Positions 12,001 to 24,822 are shown, counted from the stretch's first letter. The stretch: DNA of 64,000 nucleotides from Geosiphon pyriformis (GCA_016748015.1 JAAOMT010000599.1:382858-446857), one strand, 5' to 3'. Numbers and translations: made by a program. Notes: generated from the letters alone by a model not told the origin.

Positions 12001-12485
12001 GCTGGGTATCAAATGCTATCCTGTGCCTTGGTTTAGTTTCTGGCAGTGGCTTAATAGTCAAGTTGGTTTGTAATCTTGCTGAGAGTCACAGATCAGATAT
12101 CTGGTTGCCTGCTGCTAAATTGAGAGCTTTTTATGAAAAGCACAATCTTCTGCCATGTGATGGATTTGCTGTGCCATTGATTAATAGTTTGTCGAATTTG
12201 TGGGATACTAGTGTCATCTATGGCTTTGGTTTCAGGTTGGGTGTTTATTTGTGTTTTGGTTTATGTTCTTGCTTCACTAAGCTGGGCTTTGGTTTCTTGA
12301 ATAGTATACCTTTAACAGATCCTGCATATGTGTAGTGCTGCTTTGACTGGGCCAAGTATCTGGTCATGTGTAGAAAAGGCATAAGCCACATTTAATTTGA
12401 AATTTTTTTTTGATTTTATGTATTTAGGTAGTGGTTAGACTGTACTTGTTAAACTTACAATAAATAAATAAATAAAAAATAAATG
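9095..12485 (+). mobile_element. LINE1: non-LTR retrotransposon with RNase H, 3' part, split by gypsy copy A
   Basis: Plus-strand non-LTR element that starts abruptly at 9095, right after the gypsy LTR, in the RT region of ORF2. It ends in a (TAAA)n-type tail near 12462-12486 after GGTAGTGGTTAGACTGTAC, the same 3' end seen on the other LINEs here. The 5' part presumably continues left of gypsy A, outside the window. Domain order (RT, RNase H, C-terminal zinc-binding region) fits the Tad/I-like LINEs of fungi. Confidence 0.9.
9098..12335 (+). pseudogene. ORF2 of LINE1: RT, RNase H and zinc-binding C-terminus (degraded)
   Basis: Homologous throughout to LINE2 ORF2. RT part: KAAGLSEIPNELWKHSG, MIPKPYDWKSTLTNTRPI and GAFVNNTIWI, where the catalytic pair is Asn-Asn at 9960-9965 (Asp-Asp in LINE2). 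RNase H: IDVYTDGFVKSLG (near 11030) and LVELQVIALALE. C-terminal zinc-binding motif: CIKCGMIENSDHLFLC (about 11790-11850). Open pieces are 9645-10367 and 11415-12335. Stops include TAG near 9330 (Trp in LINE2), TGA near 9424, TAA near 9602, TGA 10365-10367 and a frameshift near 11400. The stop at 12335 is the natural C-terminus. Confidence 0.9.
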
Positions 12486-15400
12486 CATAGTTTTTTTTCT
12501 TTTTAAATTTTATAATTACAATTAAAACAAAAAATAAAAAAGTTTTAAATATTATTTTTTTTATAATAATTAATAAAATTTCAACAAAAAAAAATTTCTT
12601 TGTTATTAAAACAATTAAGCAAAATATTTTAACAATATTTTTTTTAAGTATTAATAATAAAAAACTGTTTTTAATAACTTCTATAATATTTTTTTATTTT
12701 TGGCTGGTAGTTTTTTTTTAATCAAAGTTTTTTCAAAAAACATATTAAAATTAATCTTAATATTGTATTTATTTTTTTAAAAATTTTAAAGTTTTTAATA
12801 ATAGATTATTTAATAAGCTAGTTTTCTTTGCTTTTATTACTAGTATTACTATTACTATTTTATAAATAACCCAAAACTTAAAAACTTAAAAAAACAATAA
12901 TAATTACTTATATCTGTTATTGATATATCAAATTTTTTTATAATTTTAAATAAAATCTTGAAAAAAATTTTTTTAACAGCAATTAGTTTTTTTTCTAATA
13001 TAAACAACAATAATAACAACATATTTTTTAAAATAAACCAAGATTAACTATTAATTATATTATCAAATATAATGTTTTTTAGCAGATTATTGTCAGTTTT
13101 TGAAACAAAACAACTTATTAAATTACTTAATCTTAAAGATTAAATTAATTAAATAAAAACAAAATCAATATTTTTTTCATTGTTTTTTGATACTGTTTCT
13201 AATAGTGTTTAAAAAACAATTTTTAGTTGTTAAAAATTTTTTAAATAAATAATTTTTATTTTAGTATTTGGTATTAGAATCTGATATTGTCTTTTTACTC
13301 TTTTTATAAATTAATAAGATAAAGTTAATTAATACTTAAAGAAAGCTTCTTCTTTTTATTAGACTATTATAAAATTTAATCTTAAGACAGTTAATTTTTA
13401 ATATTATTATTCTACAAGAAAAAAAATAAAAATAAAAATTAGTATTTTATTAATTGCTATAATCAAAAACAATTAGTTTAAGTTATTAAAGTTTTAAAAA
13501 CATTTATGCTAATTATATTTGATTTAAAATAAAAGTAAAAGAGACAATCAATTAAATTTTGATAATTAAAGAATTAAAATTATGTACTTGTAAATTGAAT
13601 AATAGTATTTTATTTAATTAATAAAAAATAAAAATCAAAGTTAAAAGATTATTAAGCTAAAGATAAAATATTAAAAGAAAGTTAATTTTTGTCTGTTTTT
13701 TTTTATCTGCTAAAACTATTTGTTTTTATACATATTTTCTAGTTCTATAAAATTGTTTTTAATTGCTTGTTATTATTAGTTATTATTTACTATTTTAGTT
13801 ATTATTTACTATTTTAGTTATTGCTTTAATTTTTATATTATTATTAATTATTTTATATTATTATTAGTTATTTTGTGCTATTTTATATTATTTTGTGTTA
13901 TTTTATATTATTTTATATTATTTTGTGTTTTTATGTGATATCACGTTTTTTAATAATTTTTAATCAGTTTTTTTACTTGAGTAATATTGTTTTTATTTAA
14001 CTGGTTATTTTTATCATCTTGAATATTTGTTTTTTTTGTATAGTACAACCAATAAAAGTATCAAAAAATATACATTACAAATAAAATAACAGATATAAAT
14101 ATAATTATTTGTAATTAAAAAACAATCTATATTATATTTAAATATTTTTATTTTATTACAATACTTTAATATATGAAGCAAATTTAAATAATAACTATCT
14201 TTTTATATTATTTAAATAAACAACAGAAAGTATTTTTATATTTTTTAATATTAAATAAATATTAACATATTTTGATATAATTTTTTAGTTATTGCTAAGA
14301 CACAAATTTATTGGTATTTTTTTTATTATATTTTAAAAATATAATATCAGCAAAAAAAAGTTTTTTTATCAATATATTGTATTATAATTGTCTTTTTAAA
14401 AATAAAATTTTATTTTTAAAGAGTAAATAAGATCTTTTTAGCATAATAAAAGTTTTTTATTACAAGCTTTAAATCAATTACTTGGCTTTAAGAATTAAGA
14501 TAAAATCATATTTTTTAATTAATAATATTATTTTAACAATTTTTTGAAAAAGTATTGTTATACTATATTCAACTGAATTATATATTAATTAATTTAAAGC
14601 ATATATTCTAACTGAAAAATAATTAAAATTAAATACATAAAACATTTTATAATATTCAAAAAAAAAATTTATATGGCGAAAATTTTTATTTAGGCTTTTA
14701 TTAATTAAAAAAATTCAGATAAATTTAATTTAATTATTAATTTTTAATATTTTATCAAAGTAAATATTTTGTGTTAATAAATTTAAGTTATTTATATAAA
14801 TAACAAAGCTTGTATTAACTTTATATTATGAATGAATAAAAATTAATAGTTGACTATTATGAAAAATATTATTGGTATTATTTGAGTTTATTGGTAAATA
14901 AACTGATAAAATTAACTTTTATTGTATGTCAATTGAAAAATTATAATCTAATAATATAATTGGCTCTTTATAATTTGAAAAGTTTTTTCAATTGTAAAAA
15001 TACTAAAAAGAATCTTAATTTTATTATTTTATAAAATAATTACAAATTAGATAAAAAATAAGACTGCAAATTGTTTAGCTTTTTTTATTAAAACAAAACA
15101 ATAGTGTCTATTAAAGTATTTTATTTTATTTTATAAAACAAAAGCAATTGCAATATTGACTGGATGATAATGAGTTTTTGCTAATATTATAATTAATTAA
15201 TATAGTAATAAATAATTATTCAAAGTAGTATAAAAAAAATATTTAATATATTTTGAATTTAGAATTTTATAAAAATAATTAATAGTTCTAATTTTAATAA
15301 CTTTTTTTTTTCTTTTTTTGTTTATAGCTCTAAACTTAATATATTTGTAAATATGTTTATGTAATTTTGAATATTAAATTAAAAGAAATAAATAATTAGA

Positions 15401-18215
15401 TAAATTATATTTTATAATTTCTTAATACTTTTTTAATATATTTGCTTTTTTTGTTTAACTTTTACTTTAATATCTTGTATAATGCTTTAATTTTTTTATT
15501 TTTTAATCTTATTATGTAAAATTTCCTTAAAATTTGTAATATAAATTAGAAAACTATGCTGAATTTCTAAGTTAATAGTAAAATTATAGATTTGTTAAAG
15601 CTCAAAAAGTTTTTTATTACTTATATTAATGATTTTTACAGCTTTTTTCTGTGTTAAAACATTAGAAAAAATTATATTATTTACAACAATCTTTTTAATT
15701 GCTTTTAAAATAATTGAAATTAAAGTGGTTTAAATGGGTAAAAGTTTTAAAATAATAGTTTTAGTTGTAAAAAATACAAAAAATTTTGAATTAAAATCGA
15801 AATTGTCAAGTATTTTTTATTTTTTATTTTAATTTCTTGTAAAAATTTATGCCAAATTTTTTTTTATGTATTAATATATTTGGTACATAAATTAAACTTT
15901 AGTATACTGAATTTTCTGTGTTTACTATACGACTATATTTTAATATTTTACAAAATTTTTAATGTTAATTTATGAAAATTTTATAAATATAAAACTTATT
16001 ATATCATAATATAGTTAAAAAAACTTATATATTAAAAAAGTTTAACAATAAATATAATTAAAAATACAATATTAAAAATGTGATAAATTAAAAAATAAAA
16101 AATACACTAAATCAAAAAATAAATGTATTAAATTAGAAAATAAAAAACATATTAGATTAGAAAATAAAAAACACAAATTTATAATTATTTTTATATAAAT
16201 AAAACAATATAATAAGTTAAAATATTTAAGTTAATATATTTTTATAATAATAATATATTATAATTATATATTATAAATAACATATTATTATAATATAAAA
16301 TAATATTATTATAAAATATCTAATTATATTTTTTATTAGAAAGAAAAAAAATAGTTTTATAATAATTAATAATAATGTAATATATGTTTGTTCTTTAAGC
16401 TTATAACTAAATTAATTAATTTAATATATATACTTAAAGTAATTATAATATAGTATATAAACTTTATATAATTTAGCTATATATAGTCTTTTTATAAGTT
16501 AAAAAAAATATTTGTTTTATATTAATCCAATTTTTTTTATAATTTTATAGTAAATAGTTAGTTATTTTTTTTAAAGCTCTAAATACTTTTATTAATATTT
16601 AAAATATATTATGTATTTATTATTAGTTTTCCAAATTTTTTATTATTTTTAGTTCTTTAAACACATATTATTAATATTTTATATTATGTTTTATTTTATT
16701 AAATAAATTGTTAATTTTATTATCTAATTTTGTTTTTATTATAGTGTTAATTAAGTAATAAAAAGTGTTATGTTATTAGAAACATAATTTTAACAATAGT
16801 GTTTAATTAATTAATTATTTTAGTTATGTTTTTTTTAAAAAACTTTTTTATAATTTCTTTATTTTTGCTTTTAAAACTAAATTTTTAAATCTTAATAAAA
16901 ACTTATATTAAATTAATTCTTACCAAAAATAAATAGTAATAACAATATTTCTTTACTTTAATAATTTGTTTAATACTTTTTTTACTTTCTTAAAGCTAAA
17001 ATAATTTATACAGTTATATATATATTATTCAGAAAAAGCATTATTATTATTAAGAAGATTCTAAATCTGTGCTTTTTTGTCAATAATAATATTTATAAGT
17101 AATATAAATACAAATATATAATCAATTATTTTAACAATTTTTTTTAAATTATTATTTTAATTATAAAGCTATTTAATAAAAAGTTAACTAAATTAAAATC
17201 AGAGTAGTTTTTAAAACTAGTACTTTTTTTAATTCTATTTTTAAAAAGTTGATAATATTAACTTAAATAAGTTTTTTTTAAAAAAAAACATTTAAAACTA
17301 AAACAAAAAGCTTATTTTTAAATAGCAATTTAATTAACAGAAATTATTTAGTTATTTTAATAATTTAAGATTTAAATTAAACATAAAAATTTTTATATTT
17401 TCAAATTTGTCTTTAATTTATAATCTAACTTAATTTTTTAATTTTGTTTTAATAATAATAAATATAAAATTATTAAATTCTTTGTGTTATTTTATAATGT
17501 TTTTTTGCTTAGTAAAATTGTTTATTTTTTTATATTACATATAATAATTTTTTAAACTAAATTAATTATTAAAAAATAATCAAATTTAATTTATTCTTAA
17601 AAATTATTTTATTTAATTTTAATATTATTCTAACAACAAAACCCAAAATCTTAAACATTTTGTTTTAAAACTATTTAATTAAAAAAAAAAATATTTAGAA
17701 GTATCAATATTCACAAAAAATATATTAATAATTATTTTAAAAAAATTATTTAAAATTATGTCAAATTCAAATATTGGTTTTACAAAAAAAATAATTTGAT
17801 TTAATAATTTAATAAAAATTATAAAATTATATAAAAATATTTAATCATAATATAACATAATAATAATCTTAAAAATATACTAATTAATATAATAATAATT
17901 ACTAAATAGTATTAGCAATAAGCATTATCTTATAATAATAGCAGATATTATAATATAATAATAGCAGATATTATAATATAATAATAATAAACATATTAAA
18001 ATATTAAAAATAAAGTATTACAATATTTTTTTTTAGAATTATATATATATATATATAATAGTTTTAATATTAAGAAAAATTATTATTTATCTTTTATATA
18101 AATTATTTTTTAGTAATTTTTTTAAAAAATATCTAAATAAACTTTTTTAATTAAAAAAAATCAAAAATAATATTAAATACTAAATTATAAATAGTAAAAT
18201 ATTAAAATATTATTT
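12486..18215. other. Very AT-rich region without genes
   Basis: About 5.7 kb built almost only of A and T, with poly-A/T runs and short TTATTT-type repeats (for example 13790-13930). It has no open frame above 60 codons and no recognisable protein. It lies between the converging 3' tails of LINE1 and LINE2. I could not trace LINE or gypsy sequence in it, though very old remnants would be unrecognisable at this composition. I see no centromeric or rDNA signature. Confidence 0.7.
17930..17992. repeat. Short tandem repeat (about 25 bp unit)
   Basis: The unit AATAATAGCAGATATTATAAT occurs twice in a row within the AT-rich region. A TA dinucleotide run follows near 18040-18058. Confidence 0.6.
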
Positions 18216-18354
18216 ATTTATTTTTTTTATTAAAGATTTTACAAGTGCAGCCCAACCACTACCTAAGTACATAGAATACACAGAATCTAAATTAAGCATG
18301 GTTCATGCTTTTTCTACATGTGACTAGCCACTTGGGCCAACCAAGGCAGCACTA

Positions 18355-21300
18355 CGCATCCAGAATTCCCGCTACAGGAAAACCACTCAAGAAACTAAAG
18401 TCGAATTTTATAAGACACGGGTGCAACCTGAAGCACATGTGAACACCCAACCTGAAACTAAAATCTTGGATTGACCCAACAGACCACAAAAAAAACAGAC
18501 CAGACACCGAAGAAAAGAAGGAGCCATCTTATAGCAAAAAGTTATGCTTTTTATAATAAGATCTCAACTTAGCCACTGGTATCCAAATGGCTGACCTGTA
18601 ACTCTTAGCAAAACAACAAACAAAATCAACAACCAATGTGTCCTCACCAAAACCAGCACCCAAACAGCTTATCATGTCAGCCACCCAGTTTTTCAACACA
18701 AAACCTTTAGCCAGTACTATGAATAGGTTGATAGAAGATTCAGTCTTATGCAGTAACTTAGCAATTGCATTTCCATTGGCAGAAATTTTCAGTGCTACAT
18801 TCCACTCCATAGAAGCATCAGACAACAAAGTTTCCCAAACATTGGCATTATGAGCACAAGAAAACACGTAATCAAAGTCCTCCACCAATTCACACCTAAT
18901 GTAAGCAATACTTGGATATCTCAGATTGTACAATCTTTTTTTTTGGCCACTGATAAGTGGTGGTGGAGCACTTTCATGAGATATAACTGAAGTGTCGCTG
19001 ATGCACTACTGGTGTAGCCAGATTTGATCTTGTCATCAGGATGCCAAACACAAAAGGTTTTGGCCTTATCAAAATGGTTACAGAGACCTGCACTAATGAA
19101 GCTACCAATACATTTGGCTTCCCAACTAACAGAGTGAACAGCATTAAACAATTTTTTGGCAATGTGACGAGCATTTCCAGAGACAAGCCTGTCTTCAACC
19201 CTGAGAAAGTGATAAAAAACCACAAGAGGCAGAAAGAACTTAGAAGCAACAGTGGCATCAGCATAAAAATTAGCACATTCATTTCTAACAACACCAGAAT
19301 GACTCTTGACTTTGTTCCAAGTAATTGACAAGCCTTTTTTAGAGATGACATGACGAATATGTTCCTTTTTAATCCAGCATTTGTCATGAAAATCAGGACT
19401 AAACACACCATTGCCAGATTTGCACAAGTTTAGCAAAGCCTGGTTGTCAGTAAACAAATTAACAGACCAAGAAGTGGGCACACACTCTAAAGCAAATGCA
19501 ATGGCTTACAGCTCCACCAGAATTGAGGACAACAACCCATCTATCTTGACCCTAATACTAACATTTGCATCCGGAAAGTAGACGGCAGCACCACCACAAA
19601 CACCCAATGAACCCAAATCTTTGACAGAACCATCTGTATAGACAGTTACAGAACTCAAATCAGAATCCAGTAAATGCTTATTAACATAACCAAAGTCACA
19701 AAGAGAGTCAGCAAGAGCTGAACAATAAGACAATGCCACACGATTTAACAAACCACCCCCATTGATAAATTCAACCAATAAGACAAACCAGACAGGAACT
19801 GGGCCTCTAGGGTCCAGCTTCTTCCACCTGCAAAAAGTGTTCCACTCAAAACATACACCTTGGCAGTCCAAAAGCTGATGAACAAACACTATGCCGTACC
19901 TTCTAAGAGACTTTGCCATATGCAAATAAGACTCTAAACTGAGCACATCCAAAACTGCAATATTATTTTTGGCCCGAAAAACATCAGACAGATCACCACC
20001 CAATGAGAGGTTGCACAATTTGAGAGCACGTGTTGCACCAGCCAAAAAACAATTTGTGGGATCAATCAGCAAATTGATCGGAACTTTTAGAGGATGCCAG
20101 AGCATCCAGTTAGTGGCCTGCAACTTCATGGCTCTGTGCTCAAATAGCTTACTGAGGATTCCATCAGCATTTGCGAACACAACCAAGCCAGCCAATATAT
20201 TCTCAGTCAGCATCTGTTCAAAAGTCCTTAAACCATATAATTCTGGATGATACAAAGCCTTATTTGAAAAATCTTTGGGTAGATTGGCCTTGAGCTTTAA
20301 CCCCTTCCTCAACATTTTGTTTCACTTTTCACAAACACTCTTAGAGATACAACTAAACTGTAGCCTGTAACTAATTATGGGCTGCAGAACAGCAGAGACC
20401 AAATACAAAAATTGCTTCTCAGTAATAACTTTCCTTAACACTACATTTGAAAAGAACCTGATATCCGAATAGGCTTTGGCCAAACTTGGCTTAGATAGGC
20501 CATCTGTAGAAAGAAAGATCCCTAAGTATTGGTAAGACACATTCTTCTTGGCAATAGAAATCTTAGAGCCACTGATTGACAAAAAAATCTCTCTGGCCTC
20601 TCAATTGATAGAAATGACAACTGTCTTATCTGTGTTGATAGCAATATTATTAATTAAAAAAATTCACTCATAATGTCCAAAATGTATTGTGTGGTTACCA
20701 GACAATTCCCAACCCAAATAGTGTCATCTACAAAGGCACCAACTGCAAAAAAAGAGGTTCTGCCACCCTTAGGGTTAGCTCTACTTGTTCTGGTAAAAAA
20801 TTTAAAATCCAACCTATAGCCGCATAATTGTTCATGCCTTTTGACCTCACAAAGCAGAGGGTTGTAAAAAATTTTTCACAACAATGGTGAAAAAACTTTC
20901 CCTTGATCCAACCCATTATGAACAGCATATCCATCAGTTAGACCAAAGTCTGTCATTATCTGATTGGTTCAATTATTGTGTATATTTCCAAAAAATTCAA
21001 TAAAATGGGGGCACATTTTGATCCTAGTTAGACTATTCCACAGATGGGGCCACTTGACTGAGTCATAAGCTTTTCACATATCTTAAAGCACCAGCCACAG
21101 CTTCCTGTTCTTTTCAAGTGCATCTTCAACAATAGAACCAATAGTGAAAATAGAAGTTTAAATAGATGTATTCTTTAACACTAAAAAATTGTCTCCACAA
21201 AGAACATCAGAAACACTACAAGCCAGAGATATTCTGTCAGACAGAACCTTAGACAGTATCTTCCTGGCTGTCTCAATCAAAGCTATTGGCCTGGTATTGG

Positions 21301-23040
21301 TAAGTGTCTCTTTCCAATCATAGGGCTTTGGTATCATGGAAACCCAGGCTTGCCTCCACTGTGAAGGAACTGCCTCAACTTTAAGCACACATTAAGAATG
21401 TCAAGCAGACCATCCAGAACCTGAGCATCTCCATGCTTTCAAAGCTCATTAGAAATACCAGACATGCCAGCAGCTTTTCCATCAGGCAGTCTTTTGACCA
21501 CTAAGAGAAACTTATCCAATTTAATCATATTCATGACCTTTAAGAATGCATTATTACTGACATGGTCCAAGGGAGCATATTGATTAGACCAACGAACAGG
21601 CAAAGAGACAGGAGCAATCTGTTTTCTCATTCATTCCTCCATGATTTCATTAACAGCAGACTTAACTTTCTTGGACTCCAAAATTAACTCATTGTCCAAT
21701 ATTAGATGGTCCAACACAACTTTTTTAAATGGCTGATCCAAAACACTCTTGATCATAAGTTCCTTATCAGAGCTAAAGTTTTCCATTTATTTGTCTATTG
21801 CTCTCCTGATTGAAATATCTCTGGTCACCCTAGACTCATAGTATTTAGACTTTCAGTACAATTTTCTGACTCTTGATAGGTGTTGAAGAATGCTTACCCT
21901 GCTCTCATTATCATCAAACATTGTGCACGCTTTGGAGGCTCCTTTACTATCAAGATTAGACCATACCTTAAAGAGACAAACAGCATCTGATTCTTGATTC
22001 AAGCTCAAACATTTTACCAACTTGGCCACCAACAATTCCAACTTGAAAAACTTCAAAGACAGCTTATTTCTTGAACAGTCAAACTCACTAAACCAATGTC
22101 TAGAAAACACCTTATCTGCTAAGTTTAAGACCACATCCTTAAGGATCCTTCACATGACATCCAAATTTCCATTAACTTTTATATCATTGAATAAAACCAT
22201 GTTTTCCAAGAACTTGTCTAAAGAACATTCCCTAAAGTGTGACTACTTATTAGCATCCACATCCTTAATCTTGAATTTCCACTTATCTTTATTGGCCTGT
22301 TTACGCTCACTATTGAGACGGAAATCTAAGAGACCATCCAAACCAATAGAAACCAGAACAGTATTATAATCAGTGTCAAAAAAATCAGAGACAGAAGTGA
22401 CTTCATGACCAGCCAAAGCAGATGACAGACTCTTGCTCACAAAAATGTAGTCAATAATCTTCACGACACCCTGAAAATTGCCCCAAGTGAAAGCTTTGAC
22501 CAGAGAATGTCCACTAAAGGAATTGACCAACCCCAAATTCAAGCAAAACTTAAGACTAGCACTCTTCCTAAATCCATCTTCATTGAAGTCACCACCCAGA
22601 ACCATAAATGTAGAAGAATTAGCAGCCTTGGCAATAAGAGAGTTAATTTCGCAAGCTTAGCCAAATCTAGTCTTGGCAGAAGCACCTACATATAGGCCCA
22701 AAATCACTACTGACAACCTGCTCTTAAAAAGGAGCTGAACAGAGAAAAGATGACCAGGTACCTCTTCAACCTTAGAAACATGACGAGTAAGAGAATTGTT
22801 TACAATAATCATCACTCTAGCACCAAGAAACCCATTGTCCAAACCAGAAGAGAATATTCTCACTCCATCGAACTTGTTTATAATCCAAGGCCTAACATTA
22901 GACCTCAACTTTGTTTCTGTAACAATAGAAACCATATTCCCAGAATCAATGTGCCAACAAACAACATCTTCCTGCTTGGCAGGGACATTGATATCACGAG
23001 CATTGCATGTTGCAATTTTTCAAACCAGCTCTATTATTGA
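18355..23040 (-). pseudogene. ORF2 of LINE2: endonuclease, RT, RNase H (nearly intact, several stops)
   Basis: Minus strand. AP-like endonuclease (23020-22240): NARDINVPAKQ, SIVTETKL, VLGGDFNED, KIIDYIFVS and FFDTDYNTV. The Tyr in the last motif replaces the usual catalytic His, which LINE3 keeps (TDHD). RT (21630-20320): LPDGKAAGMSGISNEL, PKPYDWKETLTNTRPIAL and GAFVDDTIW, with both catalytic Asp kept (20723-20728). RNase H (about 19680-19260): VTVYTDGSVKDLGSLG, LVEL*AIAFALE, FTDNQALL and ECANFYADATV. A C-terminal zinc-binding region follows (18850-18930). Stops include TGA 21439-21441 at the Trp of NELW, TGA 20322-20324 and a TAA at about 19507. The product would nick target DNA and prime reverse transcription there. 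Confidence 0.92.
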
Positions 23041-23228
23041 GAAGAAAGAACATTGGGAACCAAATCAGCATTGTTAACTTTGGCCAAGAGGCCCATAACT
23101 GTAACTGAAAGATTGCGTAGAGTTTCCTCCATTTTAGAGACAATTGAAGAGTCAAAAACTGCCACTCCTGTAATAGCCTCACCACCAGTGACTACACCCA
23201 AACCCTCACTCATCACTATATCTGCCTC

Positions 23229-23812
23229 TTAATTCTGTGATGAAGGGGTCACCAATAGCTGACATCCAGAGCTAGGCTGAGAAACCATTGGCCCAAGTAA
23301 GTCCAATCTCTTAGCCAACTTGTCCATGTGTTCCACGAGGCTGGCAAGACTATGCTTAAGAGCAGCAAATCTATCATTTAATTCCACAGACACCAATGGA
23401 GTAAGTTTCATCTCCAAAGAAGAGCCAAAAGAAACTGAGTTATCACATACAGAGAGAGGAGAAAAAAAAGACCCACCAACAATATTGGCCCATGAAATAC
23501 CACCAAAAAACACAAGATAAGAGATTTGAGCAGAGCACCTTGTATAAATAGAAGCCAGTCTGCTTTTATCATCCTCAGACAATATTCTGCGAGCTAGTCC
23601 ACCAGGGGAAGTTTTCTCACCCACAAAACAACCCAGAGATATATGACCCAAATTCTCACACTTAGCACACTTAGCAGAACCCAGGTGAGCCCAACACAGA
23701 TTAGCACCTTTTAAGACAGGTGTAGTTTCCATAACTGCATTAATTAAAGCAGCAGAGTTAAAACAAACAATAGCACATTTGGTCTGAGCATATATAACAG
23801 GGTGTTAATCAA
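23229..23812 (-). pseudogene. ORF1 of LINE2, C-terminal part (CCHC knuckle)
   Basis: Open on the minus strand from at least 23732 to 23229. It contains a single CCHC zinc knuckle, CAKCENLGHISLGC (near 23640-23690), and a hydrophobic/charged heptad-like stretch (LNDRFAALKHSLASLVEHM). LINE ORF1 products bind the element RNA. The frame continues across the gypsy C insertion from the N-terminal part at 33943-34961. It ends just upstream of ORF2. Confidence 0.85.
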
Positions 23813-24685
23813 TGTTACTTATAGAAATATAGGAAATATATTAGCATAATTATTAGCCAATCAGAAGTAAGCATAGTAAATGTGGAATTCCAGGATTCCT
23901 CTCAGGAATTGCAGGATTCCAGGAATTTCAGGATTCCCCAACGAGAAATTACAAGATTCCAGAATTCCAGGATTCCTCTCAAAGGAATCACAGAATTCCA
24001 GGAATTCCAGGATTCTTGTCATAAAGAATCAAGGAATTGAAGAATCTCAATTATCAGTAGTATTAAAAACAGAAAAGACAGAATTGATACTACAGAATCC
24101 TTAGCAAAGAAACTATTCATCAAATAAATAATTATTCCATTTTTCAATTCACTCTCCACTATCAACACTTCATGTTGATAGTAATTGATACTTAACCACG
24201 CTGGAACAATAGCTTTTGATCACGGCTATTGATGAGATACTAACTGACCACATTGCCTTGGCTTATTTTATTTAATTTCTTTATTTTTCCTTTATTTTAT
24301 TTTCTTTCTTTTTTTGATTTTGTTGTTGTGTACTAATTGATTAAAGGATTAAGCACTAAAGTTATTGACGTCAAGGATAGCCTGGTAAAAGACCCAGAAA
24401 TAAGGGTAGGATTTATATATTATCGGATAGCTTACCAGAAGGGCATGACTGCCAGACTAAATCCGGCCACCACATTAAGAAAGAAATTGGAAAAACTATT
24501 TGAAAGATACACCTACTATTGACACTATTGAATCTCTGTCTATTATACAAAGAACTCCATCAAACCCTTCAGATACAAAACTTTCAGATACCATACCTTC
24601 CACACATTATCCACGAAAGTAGCTTTTGAGTACCAAGTTACGGGTTTGTTATTCAATACAACAGCAGAAATAATCATCTGTAACA
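23813..24685 (+). repeat. 5' LTR of gypsy copy C (873 bp)
   Basis: Starts TGTTACTTATAG and ends CATCTGTAACA, matching 33085-33942 throughout. Contains an array of GGAATTCC/GGATTCC motifs (23883-24046). A TATATATAG motif present in the 3' LTR (33288-33296) and in both solo LTRs is missing here near 24050-24055. Confidence 0.95.
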
Positions 24686-24705
24686 TTTGGTGCTCCCTGT
24701 GAGAT
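24686..24705 (+). other. Primer-binding site of gypsy copy C
   Basis: TTTGGTGCTCCCTGTGAGA directly follows the 5' LTR. The first ten bases are identical to those in copies A and B, so both families probably use the same or a similar tRNA primer. Confidence 0.72.
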
Positions 24706-24822
24706 ATAATCTTACAGAGAACCAGCACCAACAACACCAAACCAAAAGTGGCAGAATCAGAAATTATAGGAGCAAACCATTTAGGATTCACAAAATCTTT
24801 ATTTTAACACTATTGTCAATAC

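Larger units (their letters stand above)
18216..23812 (-). mobile_element. LINE2: main segment (ORF2 and end of ORF1) of a near full-length non-LTR retrotransposon
   Basis: Minus-strand LINE whose 5' segment is at 33943-35095. The two parts were separated by gypsy element C. Joined length is about 6.7 kb: 5' leader, ORF1 with CCHC knuckle, ORF2 with AP-type endonuclease, RT, RNase H and zinc-binding C-terminus, then a 3' end GGTAGTGGTTGGGCTGCACTTG followed by an AATAAA-rich tail near 18216-18240. It is the best preserved LINE of the window. Confidence 0.92.

Noticed and set aside
12486-18215. AT island as a piece of mitochondrial genome or rDNA spacer
   Set aside because: No mitochondrial gene, tRNA or rRNA segment could be read in it, and both flanks are nuclear LINEs.
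19041-19328. Plus-strand open frame of 95 codons
   Set aside because: Antisense of LINE2 RNase H region, which is well supported on the minus strand.
23883-24046. GGAATTCC array as a CRISPR array or heat-shock element
   Set aside because: Units are too short and irregular for CRISPR, and the GAA/TTC spacing does not fit the heat-shock consensus.
23880-24104. Plus-strand frame with repeated NSRIP/GF-type residues
   Set aside because: Translation of the GGAATTCC array in the LTR, not a protein; it is a non-coding repeat.
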